Notes: generated by a model not told the origin, from the letters alone. A DNA stretch of 64,000 nt from Halocaridina rubra (GCA_037179515.1 JAXCGZ010022671.1:56001-120000); one strand, 5' to 3'. Counted from the stretch's first letter, positions 20,443 through 32,409 are shown. Numbers and translations: made by a program.

Positions 20443-20897
20443 GTGTCCTTTAGCTTAAGGTATGAAACCTAATATAATAGTAATACAAATGATATAATAG
20501 TAAGTAGCCAAAATACTAAATAGGATATATGCTTACTGGTGCTTATCAGAGGTTGGCCATTTGTTTGCATCACTATTTCAGTAGTTACTCAGGGTAAAGG
20601 TTAGTTAAGCGACTTACGATGGGATCTACATAGACGGATGTAAGAGTGAGATTAGGAAATATGTGGAAGAGAGGTTATACATGGTGATATTAGGAGGAAT
20701 AGAGGATAGAGCGAGACACAGGCACTCTTATGTCTTATGCTGGTTAAAGCGCGTGGGGGAACTGGAGAGCGGTTGCTCATGCACTGGTTCTTACTCTTCT
20801 TCTTTTTACATGTGGGATTTCATTCGGACGTCAATAGAAATAGTTTAGTTACAATTTATATTTAGACTATACTGCACCCCTTCACCCTTAAGATACA
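20443..20897 (-). repeat. Possible 3' LTR of the YLDD-type gypsy (minus strand)
   Basis: About 450 bases without coding. The right edge follows a polypurine tract on the minus strand and begins TGTATCTTAAGGG, as an LTR would. I cannot confirm it because no partner LTR is visible near 27086-27320. Confidence 0.35.
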
Positions 20898-20920
20898 AAT
20901 TCCCTCCCCTTCCTCCCCAG
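20898..20920 (-). promoter_or_regulatory. Polypurine tract
   Basis: The minus strand carries a G/A-only run (CTGGGGAGGAAGGGGAGGG, then AA) just downstream of an integrase C-terminus and just upstream of a possible LTR. This is the expected plus-strand priming site. Confidence 0.5.
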
Positions 20921-21358
20921 TTTAGAAATAGAATTAGAGCTGTAACCTGTCCACTGGTTTCCTAACATGGAAAGACCTACTTGGACTGCCTTGCCACTGG
21001 AGCATTGCTTCTACAGGATTATTACCCAGGCTTTCAAGGGCAGTCACAGATGCACCTGCAGGAATGTCAACACCAATAGTTGGAGTCTTAGGAGAATGGA
21101 GAATTGTAGGAACAATAACTTCAGCATTAGTTTCAGGTGGAAGCTGATTCCTTGGAATAATCTGGTCCTGGTGCCTATTAATTACACCCGAGGGTAAAGA
21201 ACATCTATAGGAGAGGGGACAACAGATGGAGTCCACTTAGGACCTCGCTTAGCATAGTTCCAAATCTGGAGAGAGTTGGACTTTCCTAGGTTCCTTAGAG
21301 AATAAATGCTTTTGAGCTTGCTGATGCTCGTGGACTTTAGCAAAAACACTCTCACCAG
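20921..21358 (-). pseudogene. Integrase C-terminus of YLDD-type gypsy element
   Basis: Minus-strand translation shows GESVFAKVHEH, NYAKRGPKWTPSVV and, after a frameshift, PLSYRCSLPSGVINRHQDQI. These resemble the extended integrase tail of K02A2.6/Mag-like gypsy polyproteins (GPKW...P motif, R-H-x-D-Q-I end). The upstream integrase core is missing: a foreign gypsy LTR starts at 21359. It probably belongs to the element whose gag and RT are at 24944-27085. Confidence 0.65.
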
Positions 21359-22795
21359 TGTGGAGATGTTGTTGTTAAGTTTCTGTTCTACTAAGGGGAC
21401 TCAAAATACTGAACTCGGTTAAGAGCTCAAAAACAGACAGGACAGATATTACTCTTCTTGCACACCACACTCGTACTACCACTACTCGGTTAAATGAAAC
21501 TCAGAATTCAACTTTCTTTTAATTTTGGAAGTGCAGTGACACATAAATAAAAGAAATTAATTAAATTTTGGAAAGCTGGAACAAATCTAAAATTAAATTT
21601 ATGGAATGCTGCCTCAAATTCCAGAGGTGGTGAGCACGATTTCAATTCCTGGCACCACAGACGGATGACAAGACTTTGGCCTCAACTCGACGATCACCTT
21701 TGTCACACTGGCAGAGTAGAATAGAGGACACTGCAATTGCAGAAACAGAAATGACAAACCATTAATAATGGAAAAACTGAAGGCACAAGCACACAAATGA
21801 TGTTTCCAATATTATTCTACTGGATGAAAATATATTGATTAGTCATAGCTAACCGGAAATATTTTCGCTACCATAAGAGCATGCAAAACTATTAATTATT
21901 TACCAGCATTAGCGTAAAGCAATTTATTCACAATAAATGAAGAATAAGTGAGACAAATACAGTACAGTAAGTATTCCTTAAATTGTGGTTAACCATAAAA
22001 GATTGCAATGCCAATTAGGCAAAGTAACTTATTAATTATTTGCAATTTATATGTTAAAGCACTCTTTACAATAAAGGGAAGATCTACAAGATAAATATGT
22101 TTTCATTCAATTTTGGTTAGCAAGAAATATTTGCAGTGCTAAAAGGGCAAAACCACCTTTTGAAGTATTTGCCACTTTTAACTCAAAACACTTTATTCCC
22201 AATATATGAAGAATCACCAAGATATTCACAGTATGTATTCATTAAATTTAAATTAACAAGAAACATTTGCAATGCCGACAGTGCATAATTAGTTATTAAT
22301 CATTTGCAGTTTATAGCAAAAACACTTTAGTTGAATTATTAATCATTAGCAATTTATAGCAAAAAAGAAAAAAAACCACGTTATTTACGAGTATTTAAGT
22401 AAAACACTTTATTTACAATGCTAGAAAGAGGTGAAATGAAATTAGAATTAGCTAGGAGGAGAGATCGATTTTTATGTGATAATGAGCAATCTTCTTATGA
22501 TGAAATTTTACTTTGGAACCCTCATTGAAAGAAATTTCTTATCAATGTATATCTGTGGTAATTTCCAGGCCAAGGAATTAAATTTGGCAAATGAGATTCC
22601 AGTTAAATAATCTACAAAAGCTCGTTTTGTATGAGAATGGGATCTGAGAGAAAAATTTTAGGATTTGACTAGAATAGGATTTGACCAATATCAAATTTAA
22701 TCAATTTCTCAAATTCCCAATTTACTTGACCAACTAGCTTTACCACACACTATCTCTCACCTTGTTTGTGCTGGATGAATTCTTGCGAAGTTTGT
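21359..22795 (-). repeat. Partial LTR of the Gmr1-like gypsy family (copy 4)
   Basis: Begins tgtggagatgttgttgttaag like the other LTR starts and follows the copy 1 LTR from 7667 to about 9050. It stops at gaattcttgcgaag, where a LINE begins, and the U3 end never reappears. No PBS is present left of it: it abuts integrase sequence of another gypsy directly, as expected for a 3' or solo LTR inserted into that element. Confidence 0.8.
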
Positions 22796-24943
22796 TTCAT
22801 CGATATCCACCCCTGAGGGCGGCCTGGACTTGGTGGGCCCACAGGTGGGATTGTCTGCATCTGGAATATATCTGTAAAGATAAGAGGGAGCAGAGGTGTT
22901 TTGTTCAGAATTAATAGCCTCCTTTAATTTTTGAGGTGCCTTGTAGAGAGGAAGGGGAAAGTCGAGAGAGGATAGGGGTGAAGAAGGGAGAGGTGATGGC
23001 ACCGTGTGCACACTTTTAACCCCTAGAGGACCACCAGGAAGGAAGGATAAGAGAAACTAGACAAAAAGAAAATTACGAATAAATAAAATATGAAAAATTA
23101 ATGGATGAACAAAATACAAAAGAGAAAAATTAATATAAAGAAGGGGTCTTGCTGATGACAAGCAAGGAAAAGGCTTCCTTTTGGAACCACACCAGCGTGT
23201 GTTGGGTTCATGCTGCCGAGGCTGAGGAACAGGTGTTCAACCTCATGAGCTCATGTCTTGACAAAGAGCACGAGTTGTTACCCGGTTATCTAGGAGGAGA
23301 GCACTGACTGATGATATTCAGTAGGCTATCCATGAAGTTCATTGTTGCTATTCTGATTTTGGAGATAGCAACATAAAGGGCGTTGAGATCCATGCTAGGA
23401 GTTACCGGGGCACTAGTCTTCTGCCAAATTTCAGAAAAGACTTCACATTCGTGGATGTAGTGGAGCAGTGGATGTGGCGAAGCTTTCTGACAGAAGGTGC
23501 ACTCCCTAACGACATCTCCCACTATTTGTCAGATGCACTTATAACCAAGTCTCAGACAGTGCAATTTGACTGCTGTGCTTCTGAGGTGGCTCTTGGGCAT
23601 GCTGCTGTGCTGGAGATTGGTGGTGGCTTTGTACCACCAGATGGAGGGGGAACCAGTGTAAATGCACAAGTTGTGTCCGGTTAGTAATAGGTTTAGGATG
23701 ACCTGTAAGCTTTGGATTTGATCTGGAGAGTCCCAGGAGGCCGGGATATTTGAATCTCTGCTCGGAGAGAAGCTTGTTTGGCATCTGGTCAGCTTCTTCA
23801 TTTCCCTTGAAGCTGACATGGCTGGGAATCCAAGTAAGAGTGATGGCTTTTCCTATGCTGACTGCCCTGTGGTAAAGTTGAAGAATGCTGGTAATAGTTA
23901 ACACATTATATTTGAGGAGTAGCTTCTTGATGGCCTGTAGGGTGCCTTTAGAGTTGGAGAGAATGAGAGCCTGGTCAGTTCCTTGCTGGGAGAAGAAACT
24001 GAGGGCATTGGCTATGGCAACCAGCTCAGTTTAGAGTGAGGAACAGGTGTTCGACAGCCTCTAGGATTGGATGTGGTCTTTGGTGGTGAAGGCATCCGCT
24101 GAGGCTCCAGTTTCTTGAATGACTGAGCTGTCAGTGTAGATGATTTGGGAGTTTCTCCTGCTCCAGCTCTGAATTTTGTCCTTGTATGTGTTTTTAAGGA
24201 CAAGTGAGATAACTGATCTTTTGGGGTTGTCTGGCAGCTCAATTTTTATGTCGAGCGGCTGGTCATCCCATGGAGGAGGGCATCGGTAGTTAGGGAGAGG
24301 AGTGTCCTTGATCTTGGCTAGGATGTCTTCCTTGCAGGGCAGCATAGACCTTGGCTGCCCAGGTTCTTGCAGGAAGGTTCGGGTGGTGATTGAGGGCTAG
24401 CCGTAAGTTGAAGCCAGTGACGCAGGGACGTTGAGCCATGGTGGATTTTGCCACTGAGAGGGTTAATCTTTGAAGAGATTTAGGGTCAAGTGTCATGGGG
24501 TTGGTTTCCAGCCGAAGGTTTTCTCTCTTGGTCCACATTGGATCTCCTAGCATGGTCCACATGACATTATTTTGTATTACCTCTATCTTTTCCCATTGTT
24601 GGTCTTTCAGTAGCCAGAGGGTGAGATATGCATAGTCTACGAGGCTTTGTATGGCTTGCACATAGCAGGTTCTAAGGAGACTGAAGGATAAGCCATCAAA
24701 AAGGCCTGACATCTGTTGAAGGACGGCTTGGCACTGTTTACATTTGTCACGCAAGTGTTGTATCTCGGGTCCGAAGGTTAGTCGGCTATTGATGTATACA
24801 ACCAGGTATAGGTGCTTGGTAACCCAGTCCACAGTTTCTTTGCCTATGACCAGTCTAGTGAATGGATGGGGAGCGCCTTGCTTTTGAGGACGTTTATCTT
24901 TAGCCCGAGGGAGATGGAGGCTTTGTAAATCATGGTGAGGCTC
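22796..24943 (-). mobile_element. 5'-truncated I/Jockey-type LINE, diverged subfamily
   Basis: The 3' end lies against the gypsy LTR at 22796 and reads through ORF2 C-terminal coding to 24943. It is similar to but clearly diverged from the 9511 LINE, with a distinct 3' UTR (about 22800-23285). At 24943 it joins RT-RNase H sequence of another gypsy; LTR sequence does not resume, so a deletion removed the far flank. Confidence 0.78.
23286..24900 (-). pseudogene. LINE ORF2 C-terminal part: RT thumb, RNase H, Cys/His finger
   Basis: 24832-24290 covers the post-RT region (TLWLLKDQQWEKIEVIQNN, AARTWAAKVYA type motifs). RNase H appears at about 24020-24170 with IIYTDSSV (D-S where the sister copy has D-G). 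23904-23539 includes ITLTWIPSHVSFKGNEEAD, the last RNase H motif, and 23286-23522 has CTFC...H...H...C. Several frameshifts separate these pieces. Confidence 0.78.
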
Positions 24944-25830
24944 AGCACCCCATCCCAGGGAGTGTTAGCCTTTAACAACCTATTCAAAGATTCTAGCAAA
25001 GTAGCCGCTTAAGGCAAGAAACTTCTATAGAAATTGATTAAGCCTAGGTAGGCTCTCAGCTGTGTAGTATTTGGAGGAGCTGGAGCTTCAGAAATAGCTT
25101 TTACTTTGTCTTTGGTAGGCTGGATACCTTATTTGTCAAGTTTATATCTAAGATAGGTTACACTAAGAACTCCAATATGACACTTGTCTAGTTTCATCAT
25201 TAGGCAGCTGATTGAAGCTTTGAGAGTACAAGTCTTAAGGTTCTGTCATGCTCTTCTATTGCTGAGCCTTTAATTAGTATGTCATCTAAGTACAGACTGA
25301 CACCTTCGATGCTCCACAACAACTCCTCCATCGCATGTTGAATTATGACGGGTGCAGAAGAAATACCAAAACTTTAATGATTATATTGAAATAATCCACG
25401 ATGAATGTTGATGACGATATACTGTGTAGACTGGTCATCTACGCATAGTTGAGCATATGCTTGACTCATGTCAAGTTTAGAAAATACAACTCCACCAGCT
25501 AGGTTGCTGAATAAATCATGTATAGAAGGCATAGGATATGTGTCTATACTAACTGCTCTATTGACTGTGAGCTTGTAATCCCCACAGAGTCTAATACTAA
25601 AGTCACCCCTTTGCGCTGGAACAACAGGTGCGGTCCAAGGACTATTAGAAATTGGAGAAATGATACCCTCTTCCTGTAGACGGCTAAGCTCCTTATTAAC
25701 TTTTTTTCTGAGGGTATAAGGTACTGTACTAGCTTTGCAAAACTTAATATGAGCTGAAGGATCTGCTACAATAGAAAAAGATGTACCTTGGTAGCAACCA
25801 AGACCTTCAGAAAACAACTGGGGAAATTCA
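24944..25830 (-). pseudogene. RT of a K02A2.6/Mag-like gypsy element
   Basis: RT starts with LFSEGLGCYQG and shows EEGIISPISNSPWTAPVV, RLCGDYKLTVNR, FSKLDMSQAYAQL, then a TAA stop where related elements have a Phe-Gly box (SFGISSAP follows at about 25350-25375), LYLDDILIKG (catalytic YLDD, about 25275-25300) and LRAYLGLINFYRSFLP. It ends at about 24944 at the start of RNase H. Standard gypsy RT, clearly a different lineage from copies 1-3. Confidence 0.85.
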
Positions 25831-25918
25831 TCTTATCTGCCCTTGCAGCAACAAAATTTAGGGTGTCACTACTGATAACCTTTAACTCAAAGCTTAAATC
25901 TCTACCAAGACGACACGG

Positions 25919-27085
25919 TCAAGATTCTTTAACTACAACCAATCCAACCTCACGAGAGTGCAAGCAATTTTCAAGTTTAGCAGTGACTGAACTTTCACCA
26001 ATCACAGTGAGTGGAGAACCACCATAGACATCTAGATTCACAATAGAATGACCTAGCACAGGTCTTTTAGCAATTTCAGGCCAAATTCTCTCATACTGAT
26101 CCTTAGGGATAATAGTAGCTCCGGTACAAGTGTCTAGTTCCATTGGTACTTCCTCGTCATTTAGACATACTTCAACCACAATAGATTTACTAGGTACATG
26201 ATTCTTTATGTTGAACACATGTTCATAGCTTGAATTAGGAGTAGAAGTAACACCTACATTAGAAAAATTGATATTCACAGTGGATCTTGAGTTACCTGAC
26301 TTGGAACCACAACACACAGAGTTGATATGTCCCTTACACTTGAACGAATGGCAAACGGCATTCTTAAAAAGACAGTCATTCTTCCAATGTAGCTTGTCAC
26401 AACTGCTGCAAGGGGAATTAGGTACATAAGGCTTAGCAGCAGTCTGAGATTTGATGGTTTCAGAATGCTTAAGTTTACCTTTACATGAAGAATTACCCTT
26501 ATAGTTACGAGACATTTGAGACTTAGTGTGTATCTTATATACGGCAGTACTACTACTCATAGCTTGCACATCTCTCTGTGCCCCCTCGTGAGCTGTAGAA
26601 ATTTCCATAGCTCTTACAAAAGTAAGGTCAGAGTCAGCTAGCAAGATCTGCAGAGTTTTATCATTGGACAGTCCCGTGACAAATCTATCCATTAACATAT
26701 CATTTAAAGTAGTACCAAAATCACAAGTACGAGCCAACTCCTTTAACACAGCAACAAAATCAGATACTGATACACTAGATTTCTGTGATCTAGAATAGAA
26801 TTTGAAACGTTCATAAATCAAAATTACTTTAGGCTTCAAGTGAGTTTTGAGCGCTGTTTTAACCCTATAAGTACAACTAGTAGGGACCTCCAGAGAAATT
26901 AAATTCTTAGCTAACCCGTAAACTTTAGGGCCAACCAAAGTTAAGAAGTCAGGGATAACCTTTTCACCATTTTCATCATTAGCAGTAAAATATAAATCAG
27001 CTCGACTACAACAAGACTCAAAATTCTCTACATTAGGATCAAAATTAAAAATACTCCAAAATAATATAAATTTAAAATACACCAA
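25919..27085 (-). CDS. Gag-protease ORF of K02A2.6/Mag-like gypsy (388 aa)
   Basis: A single open frame. Residues 1-170 form the capsid-like gag (FDPNVENFESCCSRADLYF, IYERFKFYSRSQ, FVTGLSN). Zinc knuckles lie at about 230-265: CSSCDKLHWKNDC, then CHSFKCKGHINSVC. Retropepsin at about 315-330 has MELDTCTGATI, where the usual D-T-G reads D-T-C, so the active site is altered. The frame closes at about 388 before RT. The protein would form the particle and cleave the polyprotein. The start is in AT-rich leader sequence and the first 15 residues may not be native. Confidence 0.82.
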   Translation of the reverse strand: MVYFKFILFWSIFNFDPNVENFESCCSRADLYFTANDENGEKVIPDFLTLVGPKVYGLAKNLISLEVPTSCTYRVKTALKTHLKPKVILIYERFKFYSRSQKSSVSVSDFVAVLKELARTCDFGTTLNDMLMDRFVTGLSNDKTLQILLADSDLTFVRAMEISTAHEGAQRDVQAMSSSTAVYKIHTKSQMSRNYKGNSSCKGKLKHSETIKSQTAAKPYVPNSPCSSCDKLHWKNDCLFKNAVCHSFKCKGHINSVCCGSKSGNSRSTVNINFSNVGVTSTPNSSYEHVFNIKNHVPSKSIVVEVCLNDEEVPMELDTCTGATIIPKDQYERIWPEIAKRPVLGHSIVNLDVYGGSPLTVIGESSVTAKLENCLHSREVGLVVVKES

Positions 27086-27324
27086 TTTGGTTAGGTAGGA
27101 TTGCCTAGCACAATATCAAATATTTACGCTAGATGTAGCCTAGTTAATGAACAAGAAAGTAATTAGGAACGAGAAATACTCATAGGCTACTATAGGTTAG
27201 GTTAGGCACTGTGATAGCTAGTGTGGTACCCGGTAGGCTAGACGAAAGTAGGTTATCGATAGGCTAAGATACCATTAAGATCAAATCTGCATATCCACAA
27301 GCTAAAGTAAGTAAGAAATTGTGG
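27086..27324. other. Gap between two opposed LTR elements
   Basis: Short AT-rich stretch; left part is probably leader of the minus-strand gypsy. I see no PBS, no LTR pair and no gene. Confidence 0.4.
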
Positions 27325-27800
27325 CCATATCAGTTGGTAAAGTATAATGATAAGACCTATTGTTTAACACGATTGGGTTCTGGGCTGAATTGAGCACTGC
27401 GCATAATGTAAAAAATCTTAAAGTTTGTTCTAAAGAAAAAAGATGAGGCTGAAAAAATACGAGCTCCTATGTTGATGACATTCTTGTTGATGAATCTGAG
27501 CTGTCTGCTAACGAGGTCATTAGGCATCTGATTGAGTATGGACTGTTAGCAAAACCCCTGAATCACTGGAGAATGGTGCAGCTTTAGGACTTAAGCTGTT
27601 TTGTGTTAATGGTAAATTGGTGTTCTGATGAGGGAAGAAAGTTCCAGAGGTTTCAGATGATTTGACAAGAAGAGGACTGTTCTCTGTATGTAGTAAGTTA
27701 GTTAGCCATTATCCCGTTGCTGGTTGGTTAAGGGTTGCCTGTCGTTTCATTAAGAGGAGTACTGAGGGATCAAGTTAGGATGATCCAGTTGGCAGTACTA
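27325..27800 (+). pseudogene. RT C-terminal part with YVDD
   Basis: Frames read KYNDKTYCLTRLGFGLN, then YVDDILVDESE (27474-27506), a thumb segment, and TRRGLFSVCSKLVSHYPVAGWLRVA at about 27665-27745. Stops occur after VQL and in the KLVF region. Catalytic aspartates are retained. Confidence 0.78.
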
Positions 27801-27807
27801 CAGTGCT

Positions 27808-28250
27808 ATGATCAGAGAGGTGATTGAGAAAGTGAAATTAGATGATCAGGTTAAAGGTGGTTGGCATGTTCCTAAAACCGAACATGGTATGATATGGTGT
27901 GATGCTAGCAGTTTAGCTGTTGGTATGCTCTTAGAAATTAATGATCAGATCGTTGAAGATGCTGCTTGGCTCAGAAAGAAGGACAATTATAATCACATAA
28001 ACATGGCTGAACTTGAGGCGGTATTGAAAGGTATTAATCTAGCATTGCAATGGGAATTGAAGAAAATAAAGTTGAGAACTGATTTAGTAACAGTGCATGA
28101 ATCGGTGAATACTGTTATAACATAGGAAAGAGGTGCACACTAAGGGAGCTTCTGAGATTGTGGTAAAACACCGTTTGGGAATCTTGAGGGATCTGATAAC
28201 TGAATTTGAGCTAGTGGTGAAGGTGCTCCTCATTTCATCATAAAAAAAAT
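27808..28250 (+). pseudogene. RNase H domain of the same element
   Basis: WCDASSLAVGMLLE (first D), HINMAELEAVLKGINLAL (E) and LRTDLVTVHE (D) mark an RNase H fold. Frame is open for 105 residues, then breaks near 28120; the final part (SEIVVKHRLGILRDL) continues in a shifted frame. Confidence 0.8.
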
Positions 28251-28259
28251 AAGACTGAT

Positions 28260-29335
28260 GTGCTGACACATGCTGGGAAAAGCTGGTTGAAGGCAAAGGA
28301 TCCTGAAAGTGAGGAGGAGGTTTGTTTTGTTTGTGCAAATGTTGATTTGAGGCAAATGCACAACATGCATCATATGGGCGTGGAGAGGACGCTACATATG
28401 ACCCAAAAGGTAGATCCTACTATTGCCAAAGAAGCAGTCAGAAAGGTGGTGCAGAGCTGTCAACAGTGTCAATCTAGTGATCAAGCCTCAGCCATCCATC
28501 ATGCAGGAGAGATTAGTGTGGTAGAAGATTGAAAACGCTTAGGAATTGTCGCTCATTATAGACAGGTGCCTTATTTATCAGTCGTGGATTTTGGTCCTAG
28601 TCGCTTTGTAGTCTGGAAGGAACTAAAAATTGAATATGCCAGAGAAACTTCATCGTTGTTGGAAGAAATTTTCTTTGAGAGAGGCCCGGTTAATGAGATT
28701 CTAATGGATAACTGTACAGCATTTCGTTCATCATTACTAGGGCAAGTGCTGGAGAGATGTAATAATGAAGGAATCTTTAGAGCTGCATACCTGCCTTGGG
28801 GCAATGGTATAGTGGAGAGACATCACTGTATGGTGGAAGCTATTGCTGAGAGCGGGCACATATCACCAACAGAAGCAGTGTTCTGGTATAGTATGACTCT
28901 TTGATCAGGTCAGGATGAAAGTCGGTGCCACTGCATCTTATATTTAAATATGAATGGAGGTATCTAATGATTAAGTCAGAGATTGATAAAGACAAGTCTT
29001 CTTCGGTGAGAATAGGTGAGGAAGTCTGGGTGAAACAGCCAAATACACAATGTACAACTAAATGAAAGAAAGGCTACATTACAGGTATCTGGTCTAAATA
29101 CAATGTGTCTGTAGACGGCATGCCACGTCACTTACTCGATGTTAGGAAAGTAATTATTCCTCAGTCTTCATCTGAGGAATCAGATGAGGAGGATGGGGTT
29201 AAGATACCAAATGAAGACCGGCAGCAAAGTGGATGAGATAGTACATCTGATGATGTGCATATTTTAACAGATACACGTCCCAGGTGAAGAAGACTACGAC
29301 CTGCCTGGTTGGATGACTATATATCTGAGTGAGAT
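28260..29335 (+). pseudogene. Integrase of the same element
   Basis: The zinc finger is in 28260-28532 (MHHMGVERTLH...CQQCQ). The core shows D in VVDFGPSRFVVW, D in MDNCTAF and E in GNGIVERHH; the core is open from 28566 to 28904. The tail (GEEVWVKQPN near 29020, WSKYNVSVDGMPRHLLDVRKV near 29090-29150, RPAWLDDYISE) is typical of gypsy-like integrases. Stops at 28531 and 28903 interrupt it. Confidence 0.82.
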
Positions 29336-29800
29336 CATTCTCTTGTAAGTTTGCATACGTTAATTTTTCTTTTTTCTTTTCATTTATTTAGTATCAGACA
29401 TAGATTGTCTTGGTCTTTGGTGATTGTGGATTTTCTATTATTTTTAAACAATTTTGTTAGTACTTCTACACAACTTGGTGAATTGTATGATCTCGAGATA
29501 AGTGGGGCGTATAGTTTAGTAGTTTAGTAGTTTGTGGTAGTTTACGTATAGCTGAGAGTTGTTGATGCTGGGTTCAGTGAGTGAGTGGCGGGGGCATTGG
29601 AGATCGAGTCATTGGCAGAGTGGTTGTGTTTTTGGTGAGGATTATGCTCTGTTTACTGGCCGGCTTGATATTTTTGTTTTTTTGGTTCGTGCTGTCTTTC
29701 GGTATTCGTTATTGCTTGCAGCTCATACTGACTCATCATTGACGTTATTCCACATAGCAAATAATATCAAGGTAAGAGGAATTTAACTCAATTTAATTCA
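29336..29800 (+). other. 3' non-coding part with possible polypurine tract and LTR start
   Basis: T-rich leader then gagataagtgggg at 29492-29504, a plausible polypurine tract, followed by a tagtttagtagtttagtag stretch that may begin an LTR. No second copy is present to fix the boundary. Confidence 0.35.
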
Positions 29801-29919
29801 AATTACACAACACTTTTTTCATTGTGATGTTTTTTACATAGCCTTTTTCATCCTGATTTTTCTTTGTTGATTTACCACTCAAATTAGAATTTTAAAGCAT
29901 TACAGATTTTTTAGATTTA

Positions 29920-30625
29920 CATACTTTTGCAAAATGATTTCTGTGGTGACAATTCGTACTCATTTTTCCATATGCAGGACACTGTTTTGGAGGATGGCTT
30001 GTACCACAAAACTGGCAAGAATGGTATTATTCTGCTATCATATCACTAACTGATGTAACATAACTTTGAGTGAAGCTATTTGTACTTTGCATAGTAGCTT
30101 GAATACTTTGTACAGATTTTATGGCCTCATCCAACTTAAGCTCATTTCCTTTTTTAATAAAGTTTTTTTTTTCTTCTGTCCATATTATACCTTTTATCAA
30201 CAGAAAAGTAACTTACTCATTTTTCACTGTCCTATATGAAAATTTGCATATATTAGCTTTTGCTTTCAGCCTGCACACAAAATCGACGACGAACTCGCCT
30301 TCTTTCTGCACAAGTATTGAAAGTTCAAGCCTCATAACCAATTTATTCACAGTGCCAATCATACGTGCCTTAAATTTATCAAACACTACTGTTGTTTTTT
30401 TTTTCATCATTTGACAACATCCAAGTTTTCCAAAGTTTATGACCTTTGTGACCAGCTGACAAGAGAATGTAATGATACTTCTTTTCCTCACTAACATTAT
30501 TAATTACGAAATAGCTATACAAAATATCATGCCATTCTTCAAAAGCCGCCATATGGTCACCAGTTTCCCAGTTAAGGGATGGGAGGGGTACAGAGCTATA
30601 TTTGGCCATTTTAAACCCAAACATG
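29920..30625 (-). pseudogene. Gag fragment of another gypsy-like element
   Basis: Minus-strand frames give LPSLNWETGDHMAAFEEWHD, YHYILLSAGHKGHKLWKTW, then in another frame VFDKFKARMIGTVNK and RLELSILVQKEGEF. Near 29930-30020 there is a zinc knuckle CQFCGTSHPPKQC with a second CHHRNHF-type part. This gag matches none of the other elements here. Two frames and stops show decay; no pol follows on the left. Confidence 0.72.
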
Positions 30626-31555
30626 GTTGTACCGTTAGGCTATATTTTGGGAAACTTCTATAGTACACTGTTAGTCCAGTCTGTCACTGTTAGGCTAAAT
30701 TTTAGAATCCGCAACTTAGGCGGTCAGATTCAGCTCCAAAGAGTGAAACAGTAACTCATGTTGACTGTAGATCAAAATCTTGTGACCAACCTGTAAGAAC
30801 TGTGGCTCATTCATAGGCTAGGCCTTCCATATTCTTTTTCCCGCCAACTTACTGCCGGTCATCAACATCACCACCAAATATTTCCGCTTATTTATGATCC
30901 AACCAGACATCAATTTCAGGTCCACTTGCCTCACACATGTTCTATCGGCTATCCTCTACCTCCTGGGTAAGAATTAGCTGCCACCATAACGTGTTCTATC
31001 GAATTATATGTGGCGCAGAAGACGATCACAGTAATATTAATATTTCTTTATTAACTCAAGGAATCATACATTTTTTAACAGACAACTTACCAGCCTATAA
31101 CTTTATAGAATGTCTTTGTAACGGCTCCATATATTATAACAAAAGCGAAGATGCATAGCACTGGGAGAGAAATATTTATTTGAGCACTCTCCATATAGTA
31201 ATTTTAAGTATTGTTTCTACTTTCTTTTATTTTTAATTTTTTAAGTTATTCTTGAAATCAATCATCACGAAATATGAATGGTTTTTGTAAATGTAATTTT
31301 ATGTAACAATATTGTTTCCAAATATGGAGTGATTCCATTTTTAAAATTCTAATAGGACTATAAAACTTAGAAGATTCTAATATAATTAACATTTATAAAT
31401 ATTTATTTGGAACTAATCTTGACCATACTGTTAATGAAATATGTAAATGTCTGTTCCACAACTGAGAAGTTTCTCTGATTTATTAAAAGAAAAAAATGGT
31501 TGATATGCTGTTTGCACTAAAGCTGCCAAAACGAGGCTTCATTGGTAGAACTATC
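30626..31555. other. Unassigned AT-rich sequence
   Basis: The first 300 bases may be 5' leader of the gag fragment at 29920-30625. The rest has no ORF above about 75 codons, no repeat and no recognisable element. It ends at the hAT terminus at 31556. Confidence 0.5.
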
Positions 31556-32409
31556 CAGTGGCAACTAGTGTATAGGTACTGCGGAACTGCAGCACCCCTT
31601 ATTTTCACTCGATATTATCTATAACATTCAATGTAATGAGTATATTTTCTTTATTTTTCTCTTTATACTTGTACATTATATAATCCTTAAGTTTAATGTC
31701 AGTAGCAATCCCCTAGTTCATGAAAAACATTAAAAAAAACCTCTGTATGGAACCGTGCACTTCACAGTTCCAAAGACGCGGTGTTTGGTTGTTATGTGCA
31801 TGCGCACATGTCCAAAGATAATAAGGTGCACACTAAGTAGAGCTGGCATTGTCGCTCATGCATTGCTGACCCTGTTGTGCAAGTGTAAGGTAGTGTTTCC
31901 TTTTGACTCAGCATGTGCTGTGCTTAAAAACCGGGAAAAATATTCTTAAATATGATAAAGTGTAAAAATAGATGATTATCATGTTTCCAGCTCTTCTAAT
32001 TAATTCACACTTTTTTTCAGTTCTTTTATATTAGAGAAGATTAAATAATTTAACCATGGCCACATTGCATCTCTAAGAACTATCTTCTGTGTCTGTTGGT
32101 GAACTTCAACAGCCCAAGTTTTCGCAGTTGTCTCTTCATGAGAAAGTTACAGTTAAGAAAATAAGCTGTTGAACATCTTATATTCAAATATCTCAGCCGG
32201 GATTAAGCAACAACAAGAAGTACATTCATAGTTTTAATTCTGAATGGTACTAACGGAGAAGTTGGCCTTGTGGGTGGGAAGTAAAAAATGCATTTTCTTG
32301 CTTCCCATGTTTGCCTATTTGGAGGCGATGTAGCGTAGACAAAAGATGGCTTTAAAAATATAAACAAAATGAAAAAAAAATGAAAAACATGAGAAGCCAA
32401 AGAAGCACA

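Larger units (their letters stand above)
27325..29335 (+). mobile_element. Pol fragment of another LTR retrotransposon (YVDD RT, RNase H, integrase)
   Basis: Plus-strand remnant in the usual RT-RH-IN order. It starts inside RT with no gag or 5' LTR visible and ends with an integrase tail (RPAWLDDYISE) at about 29333. Many stops. It resembles a gypsy-like polyprotein group common in marine invertebrates, but I cannot name the clade. Confidence 0.75.

Noticed and set aside
27180..27210. ggttaggttaggc resembling the arthropod telomere repeat TTAGG
   Set aside because: Only two to three units in a leader region rich in similar words (aggctag, ttaggtagg); no array.
30937..31158. 73-aa ORF as a possible host gene
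   Set aside because: No motif, no homologous copy in the window, AT-rich context and no gene-like surroundings.
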